NCBI GenBank assembly: GCA_012932295.1
Contig: JAAONU010000011.1
Location: 43,278,352-43,342,351, forward strand
DNA: 64,000 bases
From: Cyclina sinensis
Lineage: Eukaryota; Mollusca; Bivalvia; Venerida; Veneridae
Direction of reading: 5' to 3'
Numbering within the stretch: the first letter of the stretch is position 1; the number at the start of each line of letters is the position of its first letter. A program made the position numbers and the translations under genes. Shown one piece after another: positions 53,463 to 64,000 of this stretch. The notes below the pieces were generated by a model. It did not search any database, was not told where the DNA came from, and worked only from the letters and a program-made list of their open reading frames with translations.

Positions 53463-54439
53463 AGATGAATTGCATCTTTCTGTTGCGGACTTTCATGTTC
53501 ATAAGAACATGTACAGCATCTCATGTAATTTTTTAACTAAAGCAACACAAAAACAAATTGTTCCTTCACTTAGAATTAATCTCTCAGGGCTACATCTGAG
53601 TGAATGGACAAAAATAAAGTTTTGTGACATTCAATCCATGTTGTTTTTTCAGATTAACTTTGGAAACTGTTTTGAAATTTACAACAGACAGAATCATGTA
53701 AAAAGGCTCATACCTCACATAATTGTCTAGTTTTTTATGCAATTAATATTGTTCTTGGTTCTAAACATTTCTCTCTGATTTGAACTCTGTGACCAAGTTT
53801 TTCATCACAACTGAACCAGTCCTTGTCAGTATAACCAAGAATGAAAGACAACAATGAGCAAACAGATGTGAAAGCTTTCAGCAGTTAAACACAGAAGATC
53901 TTTGCATGTCAGAAACCCCACAAAGAAAATACTCTGATTATAACTGAAACCCCAAGTCATTGCATTTCATAAATTAACATGAATGCAATAATTGCAATGT
54001 ATTTCAACTAAATATAGCTTGAGATCAATGGTTTGCTAGTTTTACAGTAATAATCTCCCAAAACTATTAAATTATTTCTGCACTGTTGCATGTCTATCAA
54101 TATACAAACTGAGATGTCTGTGTAAAACTATCATATCACCTTATTTTATATGTACTTACATCTACATTAGCTTTCAACTAATCTTTAGAAATGTAAATGA
54201 ACATTTAAGTACACAGTTACATAATTTGCCAGCTTGATAAATCATTTCACTTTATTTCAACATTTGTATTTACATACTGGTCCCTTAAATAAATTGGCAC
54301 ACACACAAAAAATAACAAATATGTTAAAATTACCAGACAAAAAACTTTGTAAACAAAAACAAAATTACCAGCAATACCTCTACAGAGTTGTTTGCTTTTC
54401 CAAGATTTCAGAAAATAGCTAACACTTTATGCTTATTCT

Positions 54440-55750
54440 CTATCTCAGAACTTCAGAGATGAAATAGTTTTAACACTTGCATGCTTATTCCCTATCTTAG
54501 AACTTCAGAAAAATGATGTTAACACTTGTATGCTTATTCCATATACAGGACTTCAGAGAAATAGTGTTAACAGTGTTAACACTTGCATGCTTATTCTCCA
54601 TCCCAGGACTTCAGAGAAAAAGTATTAACACTTGCATGCTTATTCCATATCCAGGACTTCAGAGAAATAGTGTTAACACTTACATGCTTATTCTCTATCC
54701 AAGGACTTCAGAAAAATAGTGTTAACACTTGCATGCTTATTCTCTATCCCAGGACTTCAGAGAAATAGTGTTTAAACTTGCATGCTTATTCTCCATCCAA
54801 GGACTTCAGAGAAAAAGTGTTAACACTTGCATGCTTATTCCATATCCAGGACTTCAGAGAAATAGTGTTAACACTTGGATGCTTATTCCATATACCAGGA
54901 CTTTAGAGAAATAGTGTTAACACTTACATGCTTATTCTCTATCCAGGACTTCAGAGAAATAGTGTTTACACTTGCATGCTTATTCTCTATCCTAGGACTT
55001 CAGTGAAATAGTGTTAACACTTGCATACTTATTCCATATCCAGGACTTCAGAGAAATAGCGTTAACATCTGCATGCTTATTCTCTGTCCCAGGACTTTAG
55101 AGAAAAAGTGTTAACACTTGACGCTTATTTTCTATCCCAGGACTTCAGAGAAAAAGTGTTAACACTTGCATGCTAATTCTCTATCTCAGAACTTCAGAGA
55201 ACCACTGTCAACACTTGCATGCTAATTCTCTATCTAAGAACTCCAGAGAAACACTGTTTACACTTGCATTTTTATTCTCTATCCAAGGACTTCAGAGAAA
55301 TACTGTTAACACTTGCATGCTTATTCTCTATCCCAGAACTTCAGTGAAAAGGTGTTAACAATTACATGCTTATTCTCTATCCCAGGACTTCAGAGAAAAA
55401 GTGTTAACACTTGCATGCTTATTCTTTATCCCAGGACTTCAGAGAAATAGTGTAAACACTTGCATGCTAATTCTCTATCTCAGAACATCAGAGAACCACT
55501 GTTAACACTTGCATGCTAATTCTCTATCTCAGAACTTCAGAGAAACACTGTTAACACTTGCATGCTTATTCTCTATCCCAGGACTTCAGAGAAAAAGTGT
55601 TAACACTTGATGCTAATTCTCTATCCCAGGAATTCAGAGAAAAAGTGTTAACACTTGCATGATTATTCTCTATCCCAGAACTCAGAGGAATAGTGTTAAT
55701 ACTTGCATGCTTATTCTCTATCCCAAGACTTCAGAGAAATAGTGTCAAAC
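54440..55750. repeat. 49 bp minisatellite, about 26 copies
   Basis: The unit runs ACTTGCATGCTTATTCTCTA, TCCCAGGACTTCAGAGAAA, then TAGTGTTAAC. Every unit junction contains the palindrome GTGTTAACAC or a close variant. Some units are shortened by one to five bases. Plus-strand open frames such as those at 54513-54914 simply translate the repeat. Confidence 0.92.
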
Positions 55751-56060
55751 AGTTTTCAATTATATCATTGCTTCTTAACAAAACCTTTTATCTTCATAAT
55801 TATGCTGTTATTTTGACTCAGATATTTACTCATGCTTAATTCACTTTTGAGTACATTTGAATTACATAACTCATAAAGCAAATGTTTGATTCTTGCATCT
55901 GTTTAACATTCAACATACAGATTTTTGCAATTACCCATTAGTAAAGTTATTCTGATCAACTTAACTTTTGGTTCAAAGATATTGTTTACCCCCATTAAAC
56001 TAGGATTATTTTGCTTTTCATGACAAAAATTTTATATCCGCTATATGGGAAAGAAAAAAA

Positions 56061-58067
56061 AACAAGAGGGCCAATGGCCCTAAAGCGCTCACCTGGGTTC
56101 AAAAATGAAAAAAAATTGACGTAGCTTTAAAACGAAAAAGTAGGTCAGTAGATCAAAAATATGCTATGACGTTTTTGAAATCGGAACAAAAACTGTAAAC
56201 ATGGTCCAAATTTCATTACCATAGCTCGAAAACAAAAAGTAGGTCAGTAGGTCATAAATATAAGTCATGCGATGACATTTTTGAAATCGAAACAAAAAAC
56301 TGTACACATGGCCCAAATTTCATTGCCATAGCTCCATAAAACAAAAAGAAAGGCAGTAGGTCAAAAATATAGGTCATGTGATTACATTTTTGAAATTGAA
56401 ATGAAAAACTGTGCACATGGTCCAAATTTCATTGCTGTAGCTAAAAAACAAAAAAGTAGGTCAGCAGGTCAAAAATATAGGTCAAGGAATAATGTTTTTG
56501 AAATCATGTTGAAAATCTGTACAAATGGTCGAAATTTTATTGCCATAGCGAAAAACTTAAAAAATGAGAAAACAAATTTTCAGCTGGGGGGGGGGGGGTG
56601 ACCCCACTGTGATCACAGTGCATACTACCAAATATCTAAGCTCCAGGCCTTGCAGTTTATGACAAGAAGAAAGAAGATTTTTAAAGTTTTTTGCTCTATA
56701 ACTCTATGTATAACATGTGACCCCTTGGGCGGGGCCATTTTTGACCCAGGGGCCATGATTTGAACAATCTTGGTAGAGGTCTATTAGACAATGCTCAACA
56801 TCAAATATCTTAGCTCCATGCCTTGTAGTTTCTTACAAGAAGATTTTTTTAAGTTTTCCCTGTATAACTCTATGTAAATCAAGTAAGCCCTGGGCAGGGT
56901 CACTTCTGACCCAGGGTCATAATTTGAAGAAACTTTGTAGAGGTCCACTAGATGATGTCTCATACCAAATATCTAAGCTCCAGGCCTTGCAGTTTTTGAG
57001 AAGAAGATTTTTAAAGAATTTACTATATAACTCTATCTTAAACATGTGACCCTTGGGCGGGGCCAATTTTGACCCAGGGGCCATAATTTGAACAATCTTG
57101 GTAGAGGTCTACTAGACAATGCTTAACACAAAATATCTAAGCTCCATGCCTTGTGGATTCTGACAAGAAGATTTTTTTAAAGTTTTTCCTATACAACTCT
57201 ATGTAAATCAAGTAAGCCCTGGGCAGGTCACTTCTGACCCCAGGGTCATAATTTGAAAAAACTTTGTAGAGGTCCACTAGATGATGTCTCATACCAAATA
57301 TCTAAGCTCCAGGCCTTGCAGTTTCTGAGAAGAAGATTTTTAAAGTTTTTTGCTCTATAACTCTATGTAAAACATGTGACCCTTGGGCGGAGCCAATTTT
57401 GACCCAGGGGCCATAATTTGAACAATCTTGGTAGAGGTCTACTAGACAATGCTCAACACCAAATATCTAAGCTCCATGCCTTGTGGATTCTGACAAGAAG
57501 ATTTTTTAAAGTTTTTCCTATATAACTCAATGTAAAACAAGTGACTCCTGGGGCGGGGCCATTTTTGACCCAGGGGCCATGATTTGAACAAACTTGGTAA
57601 AGGTCCACTGGACAATGCTGCACACCAAATATCTAAACTCTAGGCCTTGTGGTTTCAGACAAGATGATTAAAGTTTTCCTATATAAGCCTATGTAAAATC
57701 AATTGACTCCCCCGGGCGGGGCCAAATTTGACCCCAGGGGCATAATTTGAACAAACTTGATAGAGTTCCACTAGACAATGCTACATACCAAATCTTAAGG
57801 CTCAGGGCCTTGTGGTTTCAGACAAGAAGATTTTCAAAGTTTTTCCTTTAAGTTGCCATAGCAACCAGAGTTCTTGATGGAATTGAATTCTTTGAACAAC
57901 TTTGGTAGAGCTTCATGCAAGGAATATCCCAGGCATGTTTCATCAATGTTGGCTCAGCAGTTTAGGAGGAGATGTTGTTTAAGTCAAATTGTTAACGACG
58001 CACGACACATGCCGGACATTCAACGATCCCAAAAGCTCACCATGAGCAGGCTTAGGTGAGCTAATAA
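56061..58067. repeat. Third full element of the CAGGTGAGC-ended family
   Basis: Starts AACAAGAGGGCCAATGGCCC and AGCGCTCACCTGGG, ends ACGACGCACGACACATGCCG and GGCTTAGGTGAGCTAATAAA. The first 500 bases use GTAGGTCAGTAGGTCA modules; the rest uses the CCAAATATCTAAGCTCCA / GACAAGAAGATTTTT / TGACCC(T)GGGCGGGGCCA modules also seen at 28.7-30.5 kb. It lies just 3' of the CIPC-like stop codon. Confidence 0.85.
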
Positions 58068-58263
58068 AAGTTACAGAAAAGGAGGCAACTTAAACCCCAA
58101 ATAATAAACAAGAATGCAGTAGATTTATCATTTAAACAAGGCACCTTTTCACGGTGTATTCTTGAAGTAAATTGTAAAGTATTTCTCTCAGTATAAATAA
58201 AACCATTATTTCAGTAACAGTTAGCTGTTCTCAATAAAACTTGCTAGAATATGTAAAGACACA

Positions 58264-58971
58264 TCACTGAGTAATTGATTTATCTTTCTGTTGTACCATA
58301 TACATGTCCTTTAAATGTTTATTTTCTGGATTATTAAGCACTGCATGAACAAATACCACCGTTTCTCTCCGCAGTTTTGTCAGTTCCTGCTGAAGCAGCC
58401 GACTTTTGCGTAGCAGCTCAGCAGTTTTAATTGTTGTCTTCATCAGTCCTGACTGTTGCAATGCTAATGCTGTCTGATTGTAGCGATATTTTTTCAAATC
58501 TGGGTCTTTCAAAGCTTTTGGTGACCGCTGTCCATCATGACTCGGGGAATGTGCAGTGGCTGAGAATGGTGAAAGCGGAGAGGGAATACTGGGTATTGTA
58601 AATGTTGTAAATGTTGATTCTGTTACGTTTGTATCTCTTGGTGCAGGATCATTCTCTAATAAGTGATCAGTAAGTGGACACTCTGCAAGCTCCCCGGGTG
58701 GTTTAGAACTTGTTGGACTCTGAGCTGGTGACCTTTGATGACGTTTTTCATATACTTGTGAATTATTCCCTGAATATGCTTTTGAATTTTTAATCTTAGA
58801 AACATAATGACCGAGTTTGGGGTGTTTTTTACGTTTAAAATGTTCACTTATTGCTGCCTCATAACACTGACTGTTTATATTTTGTAAACCACAGGGGTTC
58901 GATTCTTGTAATTGTGATAATGCAGGAATTTTTTGCAAATCTGAAGAATTCTGTTGTGTCTGCTGCGTATG
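58264..58971 (-). CDS. CIPC: CIPC-like exon E (terminal)
   Basis: Acceptor TTTCTTTTTCAG|CATACG, stop TGA ending at 58264. The 235 codons run through a basic stretch (HFKRKKHPK), a Ser/Pro-rich part (SPAQSPTSSKPP, IPSPLSPFS) and the conserved C-terminal helical domain ending about 20 residues before the stop. Confidence 0.88.
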   Translation of the reverse strand, partial: HTQQTQQNSSDLQKIPALSQLQESNPCGLQNINSQCYEAAISEHFKRKKHPKLGHYVSKIKNSKAYSGNNSQVYEKRHQRSPAQSPTSSKPPGELAECPLTDHLLENDPAPRDTNVTESTFTTFTIPSIPSPLSPFSATAHSPSHDGQRSPKALKDPDLKKYRYNQTALALQQSGLMKTTIKTAELLRKSRLLQQELTKLRRETVVFVHAVLNNPENKHLKDMYMVQQKDKSITQ

Positions 58972-61900
58972 CTGAAAAAGAAAAATAAAACTTCAGAAAT
59001 ACTAAGTGTTAACATATGAGTGCTTCAATAAACATTTTCAAACACATGTATAAACTTATACTGTAAAACAAATAACTGACATCTTAAGTATGTATTAAAA
59101 AATCTTTCGCACCATTAGTGGCACTTTCAACTAGTTTTATGGAAACAGAGCTCATTTAGAGGAACAAAGAACATAATAGTGATCTTAAATCATTTGTTAT
59201 ACTAGGAGTTTTGAAACACTGCACATTTTAATTTTTTGAAATTCACATGTGTTTCAACTGACAAACTTATATTACTCATTCAACAGGTTTGGCAGGACAA
59301 CGCATATTTTAGAAATCTAGATAATTCAAGATTTGCCACTCTGAGTCATACCACAAACCCCTACTTCATTTGATACACTATGTGACAATACGATTAAACT
59401 CAATATTTCAACTCTTACAGTTGTGTACATGCTACTTTTTTTGTATATAAATTATCATAAACAATAAGTCTTATTTCCTGTCTTTCCTATTACTAAGATT
59501 ACCTACTGGCATTTTACAATATATGGCACTGATCTATAGCTAAATGGCTTATACTCATTAAAATCTTAACAATTAAGAATACATACCAACTGGCTATTCT
59601 GAGGTTTAAGGCGATCAAAATAAACCCTGTCATAGGTATCTGAAACTAAACAAAAGTTTATTTAAAAATAACAGCTTTTATTCCAGACCTTTTCATAAGT
59701 GTTAAAAGCAAAGTACTGAGGTACCCAGCAATTCAATTAAAGGCAACTGTATAAAATAAACAATGCATTAATCAGTCATCACTTTTACAACTGAGTTTTA
59801 ACAAAGTAAGATGTCATTTTCTGTAGAAATGAAAGCAACCTGCAAAAGGGCCAGATCTTGTGTTATCATAAATGCTTATTTCTACATGAAATTTAAGCTT
59901 TACTATTTTAGTTTGATTTTTCACTTACCACTATAACTACTGACTTTTTGCAGTCATGCTATATTTTAGAAAAAACTGACACCCTTATGTTTGAATTTTA
60001 TTCCTAGTTTTCAGATTTCTTTTGCATAAGCTCATAGATGTTGTACCTATAGCATTCAAAGTGTTTAGTTTTAGGTCTACTTTAAGATTCTTTACTCAAC
60101 TGCTCTTTCACAGTTTCACCCAACATTATACTTCTATTGTCACAGCTGGTCCCTTGGCTACTGATTAAAGAAATACATGATAACTTACATGGTTCCTGTT
60201 TTTGCTGAAGTAGATCACTATCATCATCCAAGGTGAAGGTCACATTTTCTGTAATGCTGGTTCCCTGTGTATTCCAGCTAACAGTTTCTGGTACTGAGCT
60301 GGTACCTGAAGTATTCCAGCTAACTTTTGTTGAACTACTGGAAACAGCTGCTGACATGGTCTTGTATGTTACAATGGGTGATTTGTTGACACTGGTTGTT
60401 GTTGATGTGGTGGAAGATATAAAATCCTGAAAATGCAGCAACATATTAAGAGACTGTGGACATTATTTTTTACATTGTATTTGAAACGCCAGGAAGTTTC
60501 AAATGGAAATGAAATCTGTTATAACTGATCTGTAATAAAATATCTTCTGTTTTTCTTTCGTTTTTTTTTTTTTTTTGCTGTTTGTGTTGTTTGGATTAAA
60601 GCTCAATCGAACATAATACAGCACTTCATTTAGCTTGGTAATGTCCCGCTGATAATAAGGGTGATAAAATGTCGATCCCTTTGAGATTTGAGATCTGTCA
60701 TTTAAAGTTTAAGTCATACTGTTATTGTAAATTGTATCATAACAAGTATTGACCAGTGATTGCTAATTCCTTTTAATGTGGTTATCGGTGACAGCTAACA
60801 GCAAATACTGTTGCTAACTGCAAACGCTAATTGGACATTATATCAGTAAATATGAAAACACTTTTTTATATGATATTAAACCAGCTCGTTCACAGCTAAA
60901 AGGCAGAATTTACAAAAAGTATTTCTACTTTCCTTCTTTTCTGTTGGTGAAGTCAGTTTTCTGAAAAAAAAAATTTCAGCTCCCAAAAGTCACACTGCAT
61001 GGGCAAACACATTTTTCATAAATGCCTAATGGGGGAATTCTGGTGAAATATAGATACGGTATCCCTGAAGCAGGTTTTTGCTATACCACTCGAAATGTTT
61101 CACCACATGGCGTCTTCACCAATCTCAGCATAAGCATTCATTACACGATAAATGCTCCAAACCACTATATAACCAACATAAAGTATGAAAGTTCACAAGA
61201 ATGAATCTGAGAGTTACTTTACTACAAACAGATTTTCTGTAATGGGCCAGTTACACAGACGGTCGGTCCCCAATTGGTCATTTAATTTTAAATTTACTCG
61301 CTGTTATGATCGGTTGTCATGCGTGATTTTATTTCTGGTTTTCTGTGTAAACGGCCATCGGTGATGGACAAGTGTTCAATCGGTTACCTGTCTCCGACTA
61401 GCCACCGATTGACCAATCACGAAATCAGACTGGTCACCGATCACATGCGTCCGGCAACCGATCAACAGCCGATGAGTACTTATGAAAACCGATTGGCCAC
61501 TTACGAATTTAAACCCACCGATGACACGATGGCGGCAATCGATTGATCACAGATTGAATCCCTATTAACCACCGATCAAAACCGACGAAATCCCACATTT
61601 TAATTCTCATCTTTTTTCTGTCGGTGGTAAGTATTAGTTGATCGGTTGCTTATCGGTGGCCCATCGGTGATATCGGTTGTAGACAGGTTGTCAATCGGTT
61701 ATTTGTAAAATATTTTCACCGATCGAGAATTTTAAACATGTTTAAAAATCCCAATCGGTAATTTTTCACCGATAAAACTTATCTTTCCCCAATAGCAGTT
61801 GATAGGTGGAACACACGTGACCAATAGGTGATATCGGTGTTAAATACGTTGTCATCGGTTCACTCTATAATTTGGCTAAACAAACTACCGGTCAATCACC

Positions 61901-63603
61901 GATGGCTCTGTGTAACTGGGGTTTTATTTAAGCTGACAGATGAAATGTACCTCTTATTGTCTCTGATATTTGAACCTTTTTTTCTAAATATAGCAATAAA
62001 AACCACTTCCGGTCTCTTACGCAATAAATAGGAACTACAGCTATCACTAAATGTGATTAATACTTCCGCAAGACTGCTTTGGAACTGAGGAAGTTAACAG
62101 AATAATTTGGAAAAGAATTGAAATAGAGTTATGGTTGTGGGCAGTTAAAGATAGTTGTGGTTCATATACATTGCACTTCCTCTCATTGTGTTTGACCATT
62201 GTATGAAGTTGCATTGAATTCCAACCATTAGTTTTCAAGTTATGCTCCGGACAAGGAAATTGCAATGGAGGGACAATTTAAATCATGTTTGAAGTAAAGT
62301 AAAGTGACCCTAAGATTCATTCTTGTAAACTTTCGTACCCTGTTTTGGTTATATTTGTTTGGGGCATTTATCCATTAAATGAATGCCTGTGATTTTTTAT
62401 CCAATATTCAAATACATATATAATGTGAGCACATGCACTAACAGTGAATGTGAATGGTCATGTGACTGAAAACGAAAATAGAAATTCTAAATATAGGTTT
62501 TATACTATTCATAATGCTATACCCTATGAGAAAGAAACTACCCATTTTTTTTACAATCACGAAATGTTGCACTGGGTGACAATACGTCTGTAGATGGGTA
62601 CTGATATAGGTAATACACACAGATAGTTAAAATTAAATTCTTAGTCAATGACCAACTGTGAACGAGCCGCTTTAAACAAATACTCTTTCAACTTGTGAAT
62701 ATAGAACCAAACGTTTTGTATTTCCTGACAGTTTTCAGTATAACTAATAACTTACATTTAGTCTCCAACCTACATTGCCTAGCAAACTGTCTGCATCCTC
62801 TTTTTTGCCTTCTAGAAATAAAACATACAATTTACTCTCTGTGTTAGGACAGGAGTGTTATTTCTATTTAATTATCAAACAATTATATGCAAATCCCATC
62901 AAATGATGATTACATTTGCTTGCTAACAGCAGGTTCAGAGGAATTATAACTTCATTTAATACAGGCTGATATTTCAGGTACTGTGAGACAATATTTATTT
63001 GACCATGGTTTGTATTTAGACTGCAGAGAAATTAAATCATGAAATGTTACAGTAATTGAAATGATTACAAAATGTACTGGCATTTGAACTAGCACTGTCA
63101 CACAAAGAGTGACTGTGACAGGGTTTGAAAACCAGCCTCAATTAACAGAGAAGGCAGTGGTTTAATGTGAGCAATTTTCACCTCAAAACCAGGAAAATAG
63201 TCTTTCCACTGACCTGGGAGTTAGACTTTTCTCATGCCATAACATCACAACAACCTAATAACTTAATTTACAATTCTGTTTGATAGTTTACGGGGTCCAT
63301 AATCAATTTACATTTCAAAATTTTTTGTAATCTTACTTTTTTTTCTCATTAAAATTTTGATTGGAAAAAAGCAATCAGCTTACCTTCTTTAGACTCAAAA
63401 TTTGTTTCCAAAATCTCTCTATAAAGTGCCCCATCCATGATAGCTGTCCTGGAGTTCCTTTCTGCCCCTGAGTTTTCATTCACTGGATATTCTACACTAC
63501 TGTACTGTGGACTGGTTGAGTCAACACCAGGAGAGCACGATCCCGTAGAAAATAAAGAAAATTCGTCAGAGTCCTGGCTCTGAAATGACATTCTGTTGAG
63601 TAT
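58264..63603 (-). CDS. CIPC: CIPC-like CLOCK-interacting circadian repressor, ~420 aa, five exons
   Basis: Exons on the minus strand are 63603-63384, 62811-62756, 60426-60189, 59639-59587 and 58971-58264; phases agree throughout and give about 420 residues from the ATG at 63591 (human CIPC is 399). The N-terminus has SQDSDEFSLFSTGS and SLLGNVGW, parallel to the vertebrate DSGFSDGSSEC and LSALGW. The C-terminal helix (about 347-402) has ALALQQSGLMKTTIKTAELL followed by RKSRLLQQELTKLRRET, matching the vertebrate HKSGLLEITLKTKELIRQN region. CIPC binds CLOCK and damps CLOCK-BMAL1 transcription. The middle is Ser/Thr/Pro-rich. The first exon begins at an acceptor with an open frame, so earlier coding exons are possible. 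Confidence 0.82.
59587..59639 (-). CDS. CIPC: CIPC-like exon D
   Basis: A 53-base exon, acceptor TTAGTTTCAG|ATACCT, donor CCAGTTG|GTATGTA. Encodes TYDRVYFDRLKPQNSQL after completing a Tyr codon. The phase links exons C and E exactly. Confidence 0.8.
60189..60426 (-). CDS. CIPC: CIPC-like exon C
   Basis: Acceptor GCATTTTCAG|GATTTTA, donor GAACCAT|GTAAGTT. Encodes a Ser/Thr-rich stretch with two copies of a VSWNT(S/Q)GTS segment and an acidic FTLDDDSDLLQQKQEP. No known motif is recognised inside it. Confidence 0.8.
61244..61921. mobile_element. MITE with CCAGTTACACAGA ends and many ACCGAT motifs (copy 2)
   Basis: GGGCCAGTTACACAGACGG at the left and CTCTGTGTAACTGGGG at the right are inverse ends. 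The element is in opposite orientation to copy 1 (33924-34509) and about 90 bases longer. ACCGAT/ATCGGT occurs more than twenty times. It lies between CIPC-like exons B and C. The open frames inside are short and not protein-like. Confidence 0.87.
62756..62811 (-). CDS. CIPC: CIPC-like exon B
   Basis: A 56-base exon, acceptor TTATTTCTAG|AAGGCA, donor CTAAAT|GTAAGTT. Encodes GKKEDADSLLGNVGWRLN, including the conserved (S)LLxxxGW motif. Confidence 0.82.
63384..63603 (-). CDS. CIPC: CIPC-like exon A
   Basis: Acceptor TTATATTTTTCAG|ATACTC, first ATG at 63591, donor AAAGAAG|GTAAGC. Encodes MSFQSQDSDEFSLFSTGS and ends ILETNFESKE. The frame is open upstream of the ATG, so the true start could lie in an exon outside the window. 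Confidence 0.75.
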
Positions 63604-63611
63604 CTGAAAAA

Positions 63612-63823
63612 TATAACACAAAGTCCTGGTTCACATATCTTATTCAATCTAGATATAACACAAAGTCCTGGTTCACATATCTTATTCAATCTAGATATAA
63701 CACAAAGTCCTGGTTCACATATCTTATTCAATCTAGATATAACACAAAGTCCTGGTTCACATATCTCATTCAATCTAGATATAACACAAAGTCCTGGTTC
63801 ACATATCTTATTCAAGTTACTGA
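63612..63823. repeat. 42 bp minisatellite, five copies, adjoining a CIPC-like acceptor
   Basis: The unit ACACAAAGTCCTGGTTCACA + TATCTTATTCAATCTAGATA + TA repeats five times nearly perfectly. On the minus strand each unit ends TGTGTTATATCTAG, and the working acceptor TGTGTTATATTTTTCAG is a variant of this. The period is a multiple of three, so the minus strand stays open (ICEPGLCVISRLNK repeated), but this is probably not protein. Confidence 0.92.
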
Positions 63824-64000
63824 AGTATTACACTCATCTTCAATGGATTTTAACAGATTTTTACTAATAGCTTGAATTATTTATTCTAAATAAATCAAAG
63901 TGAATTTCAGACAGTAAATTTTCTTTCCGTTTATTACGAAAAACATGCCAATCTATGCAGAAACAATCTAGAATGGTCTTCCACTGAACAATATTTTACC

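Noticed and set aside
54513..55358. Overlapping plus-strand frames with repeated ACLFSIQGLQ segments
   Set aside because: They are translations of the 49 bp minisatellite; the period is not a multiple of three and the frames keep breaking.
61319..61546. Plus-strand frame rich in THR/ATDQ-like segments
   Set aside because: It translates the ACCGAT hexamers of the MITE.
63492..63815. 107-codon minus-strand frame with repeated ICEPGLCVISRLNK
   Set aside because: It translates a perfect 42 bp minisatellite in an intron and reads into CIPC-like exon A in the wrong frame.

Overview
The window looks like nuclear DNA from a mollusc, most likely a bivalve. Genes are split into small exons with GT-AG introns, the bases are AT-rich, and most of the rest is interspersed repeat of a style I associate with bivalve genomes (elements with GGGCAATAACTC, GACGGACGGAC tails, and GAGGGCCATGATGGCCC ... 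CTCAGGTGAGCTAA ends). The assignment is inference from style. No bacterial, viral or organellar gene set is present.

Four protein-coding genes can be assembled exon by exon, all on the minus strand. (1) 1364-4202: an LLC1/C20orf85-like protein of 137 aa in four exons, probably a ciliary protein. (2) 6334-12584: a GDA1/CD39 (ENTPD) nucleoside-diphosphohydrolase gene in six exons. All expected apyrase conserved regions are present, but two separate one-base frame breaks suggest a decaying copy or sequence error. (3) 22529-43163: ZFYVE21, a FYVE-finger protein of 227 aa in seven exons, whose introns are packed with repeats; a likely 4.5 kb 3'UTR runs down to about 18.05 kb. (4) 58264-63603: a CIPC-like CLOCK-interacting circadian repressor of about 420 aa in five exons; more 5' exons may lie beyond the window. 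Exon phases fit at nearly every junction, which is the main evidence for these models.

Repeats by region. 1-480: array of units about 130 bp long. 1656-2361: Tc1/mariner deletion derivative inside LLC1 intron 3. 7631-8418: 788 bp foldback element with an exact 8 bp target duplication, next to an ENTPD splice donor. 9479-9608: near-perfect palindrome. 13.5-15.1 kb: tRNA-like SINE relics. 17.34-17.92 kb: minisatellite. 25.58-27.29, 28.69-30.67, 33.5-33.8 and 56.06-58.07 kb: one family whose ends are perfect 5' splice-site consensus sequences. 33.92-34.51 and 61.24-61.92 kb: inverted pair of a MITE dense in ACCGAT. 43.8-47.5 kb: units about 410 bp long upstream of ZFYVE21, split by a TIR-bounded insertion at 45461-46925. 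47.59-48.02 and 50.29-50.72 kb: two copies of a TTAA-flanked MITE on either side of a dead Tc1 transposase gene (48641-49560). 54.44-55.75 kb: 49 bp minisatellite. 63.61-63.82 kb: 42 bp minisatellite against a CIPC splice acceptor.

The four genes have unrelated roles (cilium, extracellular nucleotides, endosome/adhesion, clock). Sharing a strand is not evidence of joint function. No wholly new gene system is evident; the novelty lies in the mobile elements, several of which sit within about 30 bp of splice sites.
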